64,000 nucleotides of DNA from Symsagittifera roscoffensis (Eukaryota; Xenacoelomorpha; Acoela; Convolutidae): positions 72,567,345 through 72,631,344 of the forward strand of contig NC_087062.1 in NCBI RefSeq assembly GCF_963678635.1. The letters are read 5' to 3'. The translations under genes were made by a program, and so were the position numbers. Positions 45,715-56,890 of the stretch are shown piece after piece. Each line of letters begins with the position of its first letter. Positions within the stretch are counted from its first letter, which is position 1. The notes below the pieces were generated by a model. That model saw only the letters and a list, made by a program, of their open reading frames with translations, did no database searches and was not told the DNA's origin.

Positions 45715-46506
45715 CGAATGGCCGAAAAACGAGATGTAGAAAGAGACGAAATTAGAAGAATTTAGAAGTTTTAGAAAAAGAAGAAAACAAAGGAATGACG
45801 AAGAAGAAGTTAAAACTCAGAATTGTTTTATGTGTGTGAAAAAACTCAAGTGAGAAACTAAGCAACCAAGTTGTAATTGAAAACTGAAACATTTAGTTGA
45901 GTTTTGAAATTGTTGCATTTATAAATTGACATTTTGATTTAGTTAAGTGGCTTTAGAGACACTTACTTGCTATTTATTTAGAAAGGCTTGAGTAAAGAGT
46001 ATATTTAAATATTCCCGCCTGCATGACTGTTTTAATCAGCTAGGAGAACTGATCACTTTGTGGTGACATGAAAGGCTTGGGTAATCTCTCGAAGAAGGAG
46101 ATTGTTTCATTGTTCTTTCTAACCACAGAGTTTCTTAGTTTTAATATTCAGGAAAATAACAAGCAAGATTTCCGAAGGGAAGAAGCATAGTAGGATAATT
46201 TTAGCTTGATGGTTGGCAGGACTGTCCTGCAAACCAACACCTTTTAAATCTAGGAGAAAAAGTTTTTAATCAGGACATTGACATTGGAAGTCGGAAAAGA
46301 TGTTTTTATCTTAGGTCATATCCTCAATGTGCAGATTATTGAAAGAATTTGAAGGCTAAAGTGATGTAGTATGATGCCATTTATATTCTGCAGTGAGTCG
46401 ATATGACGTGGATTAAAGTGATTTCGTGCATTTTGTAAATTCTGTTCGATGACACTGTACATATTTTACGAACATTGCGAGATTCAATGAGGACATTGAC
46501 TGGAAT
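45715..46506 (+). other. 3' untranslated region of the element, unit 2
   Basis: Counterpart of 39,856-40,662, leading to the second polypurine tract. No frame and no distinct structure beyond the repeat itself. Confidence 0.6.
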
Positions 46507-46518
46507 GTCCGGGGAGTA
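46507..46518 (+). promoter_or_regulatory. Polypurine tract before the 3' LTR
   Basis: GTCCGGGGAGTA immediately before TGTGACATTCG. Its 11-nt core GTCCGGGGAGT also occurs inside pol at 27,672, 27,738 and 30,190, and with one change at 27,606. Confidence 0.6.
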
Positions 46519-47430
46519 TGTGACATTCGACCAGAATGGACCAAAATGCAGATTCAGCAGATTCGGAAATTTAGCAGCGAACCTTCCGAATTGACGGTTT
46601 TAAGCGATTAACGACGTTATTGGAACGATTAGTCAAACGGTGAAGGTCAAGATATTCTGGTATTTTGAAATTTTAAAAATTCGAAGTATGACGTCATATT
46701 TCTGAGAAACGTCAGAAAAGGCCATTTTGGCAGAAAACCGAAAAAAAACACAACAATATTAGTTGCGATAGCGTGAACAACAAAAATTGTGCTTGAAAAA
46801 CAACAACAAATTGCAGAAGTAGCAGAGACCGCTCCGAGTTGCAACTATTGTGTCGCTAAAATAGTTGCAAGGCCGTTGCGAACAACGGTGAAGGGTGGAA
46901 AACCAGCCTTCCGGAAGGAGAATAAGAGCCTTATTTCCCCGGATTCAGGAATCCGGAGGGGTCTCGGGACTGGAACTGATAGTGTTTTATATAAACTTTT
47001 AGCTTCCCTGTCATGTCCTGAGTTGAATTTAATTAACATCTGAATTCATTTTGCTAGGATGAGAAGCTAGGAGTTGGGGGAAAGGGTTGATCCATCTTCG
47101 ATGGAGATGATGATTTTTATCTACTGAACAAAAACAATATTAATTCAATAAGTAGTTGTAGCCCTGTTTTTAGGAGTGACCTCGTGGTCTGGGAATACTG
47201 AGACCCAGCCATGAGCTCACTATTTCTGCATGCAATCTAGTTAATTTGAGTGTTTTGACCGAAGCCGAAAGCAGTAACGTTTTTGTCGACCCGATGTTAG
47301 AAAGACCACCGAAAGTACTGGCTCGGTAGAGATGGTTAAGAACATGTAAAGCTCTGTTTAGACGTTAGCCAGTCGTCTTAGGACTTAGTTTTATTTTCCG
47401 TCGATATGTATCTTCCGGTCGAATGTTACA
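46519..47430 (+). repeat. 3' LTR
   Basis: 912 bp from TGTGACATTCG to CGAATGTTACA, with the terminal 11-mers inverted relative to each other except for one base. It contains the CRE-type site at 46,689, the hairpin (one arm mismatched), an AATCCGGAGGGGTC motif at 46,950 and the TATATAAA run near 46,988. Downstream the Maverick-like repeat resumes after CAGT. Confidence 0.9.
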
Positions 47431-49197
47431 CAGTTTAAAATTTCAGTAAGAAAGTGAAGGGGTCTAACAAGTTGGCTGATTTTGCCCCCTGGGTTTTGTT
47501 TTATTCGGAAACTTTCAAAAAAGTTTGTATGGTTATCCACGATTGCACTGCAGAAAATAAAAATCATCATAAGTCGTTATACCAAACATATTTCATCATA
47601 AAACCATCATAAGTTATGTCAATTTGTATCTAGAATGAATTATCGCCTCAATTGATCTGTCGAGAATTCAACTCAAAATATCACCGCGAAATGATATTTA
47701 TCCAATCTTTGTAAAGTTTGATCGAGTGATGATCCGGGTAAAACGTAAGAAAACTTGCATTATTGGATGAAAAAAAATGACTTTTTGAAAAAGGTCAAAT
47801 AAAAAACATTTGAATTGCCTCGAATTATTCTTCAGGAGAAAAAAAGTTCCGTGTGGTTTCCTTATTGATGAAATAGATGTAGATTCGTTCTTTTTTAACA
47901 ATTTTTTGGACGTTTATGTTGTCCAAAATAGAGCTCTCTGACTAAGCAAAGGCCCATTCAGTAAAACTTACTCAATCGAAGAATTTTTTTAAGAACCGAG
48001 TATTGAGTAGCAAAGCTTTAAATTTACAGCTGAGTTACACTTGACAAGGAAAGAAATTCCTCTTTTGGAAAATTTGAAATTATTAAAAAAGACTTATGAT
48101 AATACTTCAAAGACTCTTTTTACCCACTACCCAGTTCCATATTTTGTCAAAACTCCCCAGCTAAAATCTTTTTTCCTCCGTTTCTTTAAAGATTTTTAAA
48201 TTCAATTTTTTGCTTCATAAGGTCTTTGATAAGTTTTCCAGAGATTTGCTTTGAAAAATTCATCAATTTTTAGCTATCCTCTCAATTTTACATCAAAATC
48301 AAAGAAATTCTCATTGATTTTATTCAAAAAAGTCCAATGAGTTGACAAGGAAATGCTGACTTTATGATATTTTTTTTGTGATTTGTTTTGAAAGTTTTTC
48401 TTATTTTTACAGCCAACACCCAGTGGTCATTTATTTTATCGATAGGACAACCTGTAATCGATTTCTTTTTTCCGTGAGAAAAAAAGGGATCAGTGGAAAA
48501 CCCAATTACAATCGAAGAGGATGAGGTATTCTCTGAACCCAGGACTCCAGTGAGCGAACCACCAAGACAACAATCGGCGATGGAGGCAATACCAGCTTTG
48601 CGCTTCCCTCGGAACTTGCAAAACTCTTCAGCTGCCCCACAGCTCTTTGAATTGTGAGTAAATTATTTGTTGTCTTAAGTTTTGTAATTTAATTTTTTTG
48701 GGCATCTGTTATTTTTATTTTTATGAGATAAGAACAAAGAGATAAGGCAAGAAGTCATAGGAAAGTTTGTTGGATCAATTTTGCACACGGATTATAAATC
48801 AAATAAATTTTGCAATTGGCAAATGTTTCAAAAAACGTTTTTTTTTGCAAACATTGTAAAAAAAAATTAAGTCAGCGATAACATCGTGTAAAACTTTCTT
48901 TTACATTGTAAACATTCCTTTACATTGTAAACGTGCAAACATTGTAAAAAAAATAAATCAACGATAAAATCTTGTAAAAACATTCTTTGAAAGCATGATA
49001 AAATAATCATTACAATTTCTGCACACATAGTTTTTAAAAAAACTCGAAAAAATTTGTATTTAACTCAAATTTTTATAAAACTTTTGCACACTTGTTAAAA
49101 AAATCAAAACAACTCTTGCATCTTGTAAAACATTTTCAGCAATTTTAGCAAATTTTTGAAAAAATAAAATCAAAGTTTGCGTCTTGCGACGAGTTTT
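47431..49197. mobile_element. Maverick-like repeat, copy 2, right part
   Basis: Continuation of copy 2 after the LTR insertion. It is internally deleted: 47,431-47,560 matches about 11,540-11,610, then 47,600-48,350 matches about 14,510-15,300 (integrase end and beyond), then 48,430-49,197 matches about 15,970-16,735. Relative to copy 1 it lacks the 12,066 gene and most of the integrase. The repeated ATCATCATAA-type phrase near 47,565-47,610 lies at the first deletion point. No intact gene. Confidence 0.65.
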
Positions 49198-50429
49198 GCA
49201 CATGTTAAAAATCAATGGAATTTTTTCGTTGATAATTTTTTAAATTTGAAATGAAATTAATTTGACAAGATTTTTATAAACAAAAATTGAATCATTGCTC
49301 GAAAAATTGACAGGCTCAATTTTTACAGAACCAAAAGGATCAATGAAACAATCAACAATTTTCAACAAATAAGACTCATACTTTAAATTTTGAGCTTCTC
49401 GCGTCCTTTCCAAAAAGGCTGATCCAATTGAATTTGATCAAAAACTTCACTTTCTGATCAAAATTTTTTGGAATAAACTCTGTATTTTTTAAAGTATTAG
49501 AGTATAAATACAGTCAACAGTTTATCTAATAATTGCAAAATTTATCGAAAGATGATCCGATTAATACTAAGTGGAACTTGCAATTCTCCACTGAGCAGAT
49601 TGATGAGTGGTTAGATACACAGTAGTCTCGAGTGACAATGAACTTTTCATAGAACTTTACTGAGACAGAGATAAAATGAGATTTTGCGTTGTAATCCGAA
49701 TAGAAAGTTGGATATGCTTGACACATAGCAGATGCCATCACCTTGACACATAGCCGATGCTGATGCCTGAGAACAAGTCTTGAAGCAAAATGCCTATGCC
49801 AAATATAATTTGAACAATTACAAAGAACTCTCCCAATGTTCAATGTTTGTTTAGAAATGCAATTGACTAATTTTAACAAGAAAAACAATTCAAAATTTCA
49901 ATAAGAAAATGATGGGTACAACAAGTTGGCTGATTTTGCCCCCTGGGTTTTGTTTTATTCAGAAACTTTCAAAAAATTTTGTATGGTTATTCACGATTGC
50001 ACTGTAGAAAATAAAAATCCAAAACTTGGATGAAATTTTCAGAAACTTTGATTTGATTAAACATGACATTTCGTCAAATACAAAAAAAACTAATTTCTTT
50101 GTATATGTATTGTTTTGGACCCAAAAATCAATTTGAAAAAAAAATTGACCAAAAACTTCCTTTTGTTGGTTTAAATGGATCCAGAAATTCCTGTATGGAT
50201 TATTTTCTTGCAAACTCACAAATCTTCAGACTTCACAGACTTCAAGCAATTCTATATGATGCAGCTAGATCTGTGGAAACCACTACGCATAAGGGACCTG
50301 GTTATTGTTAGGTTTTGCCTAGATATCCAATTTCTTATTTTCTCGGTCACGTGGATGGATTGCTTTTTTTGTTTATATACTAAATTTTTTGCTTAATCAG
50401 TATATGCATTAACATTTAACATCTTGAAT

Positions 50430-50850
50430 CTGGTTGTTTTGGATACTGAATGTTTTCAAAACAAAATAAAGAAAGAGTTAGGAGTTTATAAAACGGAACA
50501 AACTGTGAGACATATCTTTCTCCCTGCCAAAAAACTCAAAACACCATCTCAATCTATGAAGCATATTCTTGGAATCAATTGAAGCTGTGGTTATCAAAAT
50601 TATACTGTGCTTGGAAAAAAATTGAAAAAAATTGTTGTTCGAGAAACCAAGTTTTTTGCAAAAAAACTATGAAAAACGTAAAATTCTGTCAGCAAGTTTG
50701 GAAACACAGTTTACAAACTTGGATGACTACGCATGCCCAAATGACAGGTTTTGATTATCAAAGATGAAGAACGCGATTGGAGGTGTAGCAACTACCCATT
50801 TTGTCATGTGCAGAAAAAAAAGTTGCAGAAAGAAAAGCATTTGCATACGA
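50430..50850 (+). pseudogene. Unidentified Maverick-repeat gene, copy 3
   Basis: Aligns with 12,066-12,480: LVVLDTECFQNKIKKELGV at the start and WRCSNYPFCH near the end, in shifted frames. It is more decayed than copy 1. The shared peptide phrases support a former coding gene; the family is not recognised. Confidence 0.4.
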
Positions 50851-51690
50851 AAAATGGTCTCGAATTTTCTAATTAAAAATTGTCAGTCATATAAATCATA
50901 TTGTATTATCTTGTTTTTTTTTAAATATAATTTTAGTCATTATCAGTTTTTTCATTCCAAAGTTGAGATGGGTGACAATCAAATAAATTTGGGAAATTTT
51001 GTTTTTGCTGGGAAGAATAATTAACGAAAGTCATGGATGTTTTCGGACGTACGTGTATTAGATCTCTTTTAGTTTCTCTTTGCAAATTTAGACATAATAT
51101 TAGCTTAATACTAGCTTTAGACTTATTACTTAGACTTAATACTAGCATGTGCAATCGTTCGAACATTGTTATCCGCTACATGGGATGAAACAACTGTTTG
51201 GGTTGCAGTTTTGTGAAATTTATTCGGTTATATTGTACTTTCTCCAAAGATAAGAATGAAACAATTTCTAACAAAGAACCTGTTTTTTATAAATAGTTCG
51301 GTCCATTTGGAAAAGGGCATCTTATTTTTGATTGATTGAAAATTGGCTCATTTGAACCCCCATACCTGACAAAATTGACTTTTTTTGTCACAATATCAAC
51401 CTCTTCACGGACAAATGCAAAGAAAAAAATTTATCCAAGGTAGGAGTTGATTTTGATGATTTTGAGCTTGGGATTGAATCCCTTCCCAATCATAGAACAA
51501 AATACTTGTTAAAATTTGATGACTCTTGTGAAGGAAATTCAAATTGTAAAAATTTGTAAAAAAAAAAAGGATACTGCTGGAAGAAATAGGGGACTGAAGA
51601 CAAAAAATATGTTAAGCTTAACTTGTTTCATCAAAGCAAAATGGGAAGAGATATAGAGCTTCAAAATACACAGATATTTTTGTTCAAGTC

Positions 51691-51897
51691 ATGAGAAATG
51701 TTTCACAAATCGAAACATTGAGCCAACAGCTCGGTCTAGGATCTCAATTGAAATGGTGGTATGAAGATGCTACATCTTTTCCTAATGGTCAATTACTCAA
51801 TGATTTAACTCCAGCAACAGTTGGTTTGCTAAAGATATTGCACAAACAGTGGTTCATTTCCATTAAAAATTTGTTAAACAGCACTAACAGAAACTAA
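51691..51897 (+). pseudogene. Short Maverick-repeat ORF
   Basis: A 68-codon frame with QLGLGSQLKWWYEDATSFPN and LLNDLTPATVGLLKILHK. In copy 1 the corresponding sequence (13,265-13,345) is shorter and broken but keeps LLNDLTPAT-type coding. It lies upstream of the integrase and is probably part of a longer Maverick gene. Function unknown. Confidence 0.4.
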
Positions 51898-52079
51898 ATT
51901 TTTGGACGATGAGCATACAAAACGTCTCTATACTCTAATATTTTAAAACAATTTCCCAAAACTTCAAAAGTCTTTCATCCTCCATTGTCAAAAAATTTTT
52001 TTTTCAGTTCTTCAGCGAATGTCTAGTAAGTTTGCTACGAGGCGAGCTACAGGATCTCCGAAAAAAAGACGTGGTCTAA

Positions 52080-53261
52080 TATTGAAGAGAAAAACCGGAA
52101 CTCACACTAAGAAGAACTTCATAGCACAAAATGAGAACTTTCTTAAGCTCGTATAAGGCATACAACTAATATCTCATATCAATTTTTTTGTCAAAAGAGG
52201 ATTGACAAAAAATGAATCAGTTTGTACTGATTTTTTATTCAGTTTATCAATCAGAAAGTACGCTTTCAAAAAAACTAAATTTGGAACAAAAGCATGAAAG
52301 AGAAGAAATTGTACCATTTTGATTCTTTTTACAGTGCTGTGAATTCGAGGTTAAAAACGAGTAACGATAAGCATCTTAATCATTTACTTTGAATTATCAT
52401 AGAATTAATTCAATTCAGTCAAAAATTAACGTATTAGATCAACGAGACTTAAAAACATTTTTTGCAGACTTTCTTATTTGCAGATATTTACTCTACCATT
52501 TTGGAAGCTACTTAAAATCCACCTAAACTTGATATCAACAAGAATGCAAATGCCAAAGACGGAGGAACTTGGATCCCTTTCAAAATCTGAGAAATTAAGC
52601 CTGAACAGATTGTATTGTGGGGGTAGATCACAAGCGGTTTGTCAAAAAAGAAAGTAGAACAGTTTTACAAAGCAAGACATCAAATACAAAATCTGGCCCT
52701 CCAATCAGACGTTTCGGAAGACTTCAAGTTTTGCAAAATTCACCAAAGAAAATTGGTGTATGGACTTGGCTTTAGTGGACAAACTAGCAATTCAAAACAG
52801 TGGAATCAAACTTTTATTGGTTGCTGATGAAGTTTTGCAGAGAAAAATTGCAAAGAAAAAGGATTGAAGCTTAATCAACAATCAGTGAAACAAAATCTGC
52901 ATTTGCAGAAAGAGCCATTCAATCAATAAAACACACAATTTTCCGCTACATAGAAGAGCATGGTGAAAAATTCGATCATATGCTACGTCAATTGATATCT
53001 ACAATGAATTGTTGCCTCAATAGATCTACTGAGAATTCAACTAGAGATGTTAAGAAGACTGATTTCCTCTCAATTCTGTACAATAAACCTCTAACAAGGT
53101 ATGGTAAGCCAAAATTCTTAAATGGAGATAGAGTGAGAATTTCAAAGAATGATTTTCCTTTCCGAAAAGGATATAAACAACAATTTACAGATGAAACTTT
53201 TGAAAACTTTGCAATATTTCTAAAAATCTTCCTACAAAAGATCTCGACAAAGAAGAAATGA
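52080..53261 (+). pseudogene. Maverick-type integrase, copy 3, with C-terminal domain
   Basis: Decayed across several frames. Visible are a basic leader near 52,090 (KRKTGTHTKKNFIAQNE), LKTSNDKHL, a stretch at 52,639-52,824 (KVEQFYKARHQIQNLALQSD), CMDLALVDKLAIQNSGIK at about 52,755, a Glu-block remnant near 52,900 (SAFAERAIQSI-like), and a clear C-terminal domain at 52,980-53,261 with KPKFLNGDRVRISKNDFPFR and FTDETFENFAI. That last part is the chromo/SH3-like tail typical of Maverick integrases. The segment with the second catalytic Asp is deleted. Confidence 0.65.
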
Positions 53262-53564
53262 AATTAGGGACAACCTTAAGAAAAAGAGCTGAGAAAATAT
53301 TCAAATTATAGGTATATTTTTTTCTATCGATCTGTTGTCACCGATATTTCACAGTTGAGCTAGTTTCTAACGCTTCTTTTAATTATTTTCCGAAAAATAA
53401 TCTTATTTTTTTTATAAATTTTCTACACGAACAAATACATTTGAAAAGAGAATGGGAGGTGGCTATTTCAAAAATATCAGACCATTCTTTGTACCAAAAC
53501 GTTATTGAGGGAACGTTAACTTTCCTAGACGGCAGACGGCAGAGAGAGTTCTGAGGAAAAAAGA

Positions 53565-53783
53565 ATGATTGAACCGATACAAATTGAACAAGAATTGTAT
53601 CCAAGTATTGTTGATACAGTTGTAGAAATGAACAATAAGTATCGAGAATGTCTAGGTGATCAGGTTTTTGAATTTAACGGAATATATGTATCAAAACATA
53701 AAATTACACAAAAGAAAACCATTCATTTACCTGAGGATCAATCATTGTTTCTGATTTATTTTTTGTTTGAGTCACATTTTTAG
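53565..53783 (+). pseudogene. Maverick virion-type gene fragment
   Basis: A 72-codon frame beginning MIEPIQIEQELYPSIVDTVV and continuing with NNKYRECLGDQVFEFNGIYV and KITQKKTIHLPEDQS. Its position directly after the integrase and its style fit a Maverick structural-protein N-terminus, but I cannot name the exact family. It ends prematurely in an AT-rich frame (LFLIYFLFESHF), suggesting truncation. Confidence 0.45.
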
Positions 53784-54060
53784 TTGTGATTTAGAACAAA
53801 AGTAAACAAGGGTTATAGTTAGTGGAAAAAAACCGCATTATCCTCAGTATTCTTACGACATTATAAGAATGCATTCTATGATGATATATAGTGATATTAT
53901 AGAACACAACATAACCGGTGATACAAAAACTTCCTTATTGCTTTAATTCAATCATCTCCAAAGTAAAAACTGGAGATAGTTCAGGCTAAAAAATTCCTTT
54001 GTTTCCGTAGGAATAACACGAGTTGTTCTCTTGTTCCGCAAGATTTCGAAAAATACTTTT
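53784..54060. other. Decayed Maverick spacer
   Basis: No frame of note. Between the two structural-gene fragments, with scattered stops in all frames. Confidence 0.4.
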
Positions 54061-54079
54061 TGATTTCTACTTCAAACGA

Positions 54080-54420
54080 AATGGTTGCTCAAGATTTTTT
54101 GGAGACATGCGAGACAACGTGGAAAAAATTTTGATGCTTTTGTGCAAACTCTTAGGAGAACTGCAACCCCATTTTTGAAAAACACATAGTACCAGCTACA
54201 AAAAGAATTGCAGCAGGTTTTTTTGAAATTGCAGCATCAGAGATCGGAATAGATGTCACTGGACGAAAAACAACACAAAGTTTATGCAAAGGATCTTGGA
54301 ACAAAAACAGTTCGGAAACAGTTGGGATGTGGAATAATGAACTCCAATCGTAGAACTAGTAGAACCAGATGCCTTTCTCAAAAAGTAGATTGAAAACCAG
54401 TCGCTCTCGCAAAAAAATTT
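54080..54420 (+). pseudogene. Minor-core/capsid-like basic protein remnant
   Basis: In overlapping frames the sequence gives RRTATPFLKNT, then VPATKRIAAGFFEIAASEIG and VTGRKTTQ, then a Lys/Arg-rich end (RSRKKILTKHNEHKP). The combination of a small amphipathic segment and a basic tail resembles the small adenovirus-pX/pVI-like proteins of Mavericks. A frameshift at about 54,180 and another at 54,285 break it. The second half is duplicated in the following 419-bp repeat. Confidence 0.5.
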
Positions 54421-55120
54421 TGACAAAACATAATGAGCACAAACCGAAGTAGTCATTTCCGGCACGGAGTTTTTGCAAATTCTTCTTCGGAGATTTTGAT
54501 AGAATCCAAGCTTTGGAAACAATTATATCGTCTTATACACAAGAAGTATTACCTCGTACTTCGCTACATGAAAGCAGTATTGAGTTTAATTTCGAAAGGG
54601 ATCGCAATCTCTATTTGGATAAGCGTGATACTCATCTAAATTTTTAGCTTCAATTATCAAGGGAAGGTTGTTTGATGCTTTCAAGAGAAAAAAAGCAGAA
54701 CATGCAAAAGATCTTGGAACAAAAACAGTTCGGGAACAATTGGGATGTGGAATAATGAACCCCAATCGTAGAACTAGTAGAACCAGATGCCTTTCTCAAA
54801 AAAGGCGATCGAAAACCAGTCGCTCTCGCAAAAAAAATTTGACAAAACATAATGAGCACAAACCGAAGTAGTCATTTTCGGTACGGAGCTTTTGCAAGTT
54901 CTTCTTCGGAGATTTTGATAGAATCCAAGCTTTGGAAACAATTATGCCGTCTTATACACAAGAAGTATTCCCTAGTACTGAGCTACATGAAAGCAGTATT
55001 GAGTTTAGTTTCGAAAGGGATCGCAATCTCTATTTGGATAAGCGTGATACCCATCTGAATTTTAAGCTTCAATTATTCAAGGGAAGGTTGTTTGATGCTT
55101 TCAAGAGAAAAAAAAAGCAG
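54283..55120. repeat. Direct tandem duplication, about 419-bp unit
   Basis: 54,283-54,701 and 54,702-55,120 are nearly identical, each running from ATGCAAA(A/G)GATCTTGGAACA to the phrase AGGTTGTTTGATGCTTTC. The unit spans the end of the basic-protein remnant and the beginning of the capsid-like gene, so each is present twice. Unit 2 is the better preserved for the capsid N-terminus. Confidence 0.8.
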
Positions 55121-56165
55121 AACATAAAGCAAATGCGAGGATGGTTTAGATGAAGAACCAGAACCTTACTTAACTTATATAAACAATTAAGTTTTTTCAC
55201 CTTTATCCAAGTGTGAAATTTGTTCAACAAAACAATGGCTTACAACACCAATGGATTAGATGCTTATGAGGCACAAAAGTCGAACGAATTCAAATCGTCG
55301 GCTGTGAGTTCTAAAGGAATAATTGCTTGTCATGAATTCAGTTTTGAAGAATTTCCTGATGCCTTTGATATGCATCCGTTCACTGATAGTGACTTTTCCT
55401 TAGGAACTGGCATAGCTTTTTCACTGTATGGGAGGCTCGCCATTGATTTGTTTACTTGCAGAAAATTGTTGCTACCAAATACCAAAGTTCGACTTAAACT
55501 AATTCGAGTTGGACTTTGTTTTTTTTAATGCAAACTGATGATTCAAAAGTTCGCCTGGAAACTGTTGATTGTTCGCTGTTTACCAGAAGAACTTTAGTTG
55601 CTGTTTCTAATAATCATTACTTGCAATGGAATCTGGAAAAATAACCTGCTCACCACAATTAAATGGAAACTATAGCAAAAACCTTTATCATTCCATCTTG
55701 TTAAAACCGATTGATAAAAGAACATTTATTGATTAACGCTCCAATAAGAAAAATTGCTGTTGCGATGAATAAAAACTCGGCTGATGCGGGATCTTTTTAC
55801 TAAAACCTTTTCAACTATCAACAATTTGGTTTAAGAGAGCACAGAATTATTCGGGAAGGAGGAACAATTGTTTCAATAGATACAACTTCTCCTTATTGTC
55901 CTTGTGTTACAATATTGAGAGAAATGCAGTTTAACCAAGATTTCACAGCTCTTTCTACAAAAGATTTTCAAAATCAATAACTTTTGTTTTTGTATTGTCT
56001 TCACTACGAGATGCCGCTGAATATTTGCATTATCCAGATTTTAGTGTGGAAAGCTTGAGATTAGGTAGGTTTTTCCAGTTTCCTCTGGATCAAGTCTTAG
56101 GAGAAAGACCATCAAATTTTCAAATTGATAAAACCGGAACAGTAGCTAAAAAAGTATTTTTTTGA
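54860..56165 (+). pseudogene. Maverick capsid-like protein remnant
   Basis: Pieces in order: a start region with LETIMPSYTQEVFPSTELHE, then IEFSFERDRNLYLDKRDTHL and FKLQLFKGRLFDAF (54,930-55,120), which resembles the N-terminal strand pattern of capsid-family proteins in nematode Mavericks. Next comes 55,220-55,528 with VSSKGIIACHEFSFEEFPD and LATKGTG-free FSLYGRLAIDLFTC, then VRLETVDCSLFTRRTLVA (about 55,545) and, near 56,000-56,165, DAAEYLHYPDFSVESLRLG and FQIDKTGTVAKKV. Frameshifts and stops separate the parts. Family assignment is from memory of Maverick proteins and is moderate. Confidence 0.5.
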
Positions 56166-56437
56166 GTTTTTAGGTTCCTATAAAAACATTGTAACTTTTT
56201 TGGGACTTTTCATTGTTATTGTCTCTGTACTATCTATTTTGTTTTTCTTCAGGCTTAAATCTCCAGAAAAAGTAGAAAATGAACAGTGTTAAATTAAAAA
56301 CCCGAGAAAATTCTTCACCCAGGCTAGAAAACAGTGTTCAATAACATTTGTCAAGTTCATAAGACTTGTGTATGGGACTTTGTTGATTCAATATTTGATG
56401 CGTGTAAGTCACTAATCTTACCTTTTTTAATCATGAA

Positions 56438-56890
56438 ATGCATTATCAAGCTATCAATTTCTTTGTTTCAGATGTAAATCTTCAAAAAACTGCGATGATG
56501 GATAATATTTTAATTCTGAAAGTTATTGAAAAGATTGCTGAGCTGAAGTACATGGGATCTTACTTCTCTGATAAAGTACCTCAACCATCAAAATACGCTT
56601 TTGCGATCATCAACTCAGCTGCAAGTAATGATAGAGGAGATCACTGGATCGTGATTGCTTGACTGGACAAAGCTTAATAATTTGCTGATACTTTGGGTCG
56701 AAAATGAACAATTTATTCCCTTCTAGCAAAAGAGTATTGGCGAATGGTTCCCAGAAAACTGCAAAAAACTGATATTTTGTGTGGATTTTATTCAATTCAT
56801 TCATCATTTCTACTTCTTAAATTCTATCAGAGAAAGTTGAATAATATTCACGGTGAGCATGTTTTGAATTTTATAAGTAATTTCATGTAA
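56438..56890 (+). pseudogene. Adenain-like cysteine protease remnant, unit 1
   Basis: An open frame of 74 codons ends with YAFAIINSAASNDRGDHWIVIA. The DHW with following hydrophobics matches the catalytic-His region of adenovirus-type (Ulp1-related) proteases encoded by Mavericks. After the TGA at 56,660 and a frame change, CGFYSIHSSFLLL (about 56,775) would carry the catalytic Cys, and GEHVLNFISNFM is the C-terminus. In intact elements this protease matures the virion. Here it is broken by one stop and at least one frameshift. The ORF start (MHYQ) may not be the original. Confidence 0.6.

Larger units (their letters stand above)
17651..47430 (+). mobile_element. Giant Ty3/gypsy-type LTR retrotransposon, about 29.8 kb
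   Basis: Bounded by two near-identical LTRs and containing gag, zinc knuckles, protease, RT, RNase H and integrase in Ty3/gypsy order. Between integrase and the 3' LTR lie a macro-domain-like region and two further gene blocks of about 5 kb and 3.5 kb. The size is inflated by a tandem duplication of about 6 kb of the 3' part; without it the element would be about 23.8 kb. Possible target duplication: CAAT on the left and CAGT on the right, matching CAAT in the empty site of repeat copy 3. All coding blocks carry stops or frameshifts, so this copy is not autonomous as sequenced. Confidence 0.85.
49198..53270. mobile_element. Maverick-like repeat, copy 3
   Basis: Matches copy 1 from 9,793 to about 14,600 with many substitutions and small indels. 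It contains counterparts of the 12,066 gene (50,430-50,850), a frame at 51,691-51,894 (QIETLSQQLGLGSQLKWWYE) and the integrase (52,330-53,261). Unlike copy 1 it retains the integrase C-terminus and is followed by virion-type genes, so it is the most complete copy. At 49,877-49,905 it preserves the uninterrupted version of the LTR insertion site. Confidence 0.65.
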
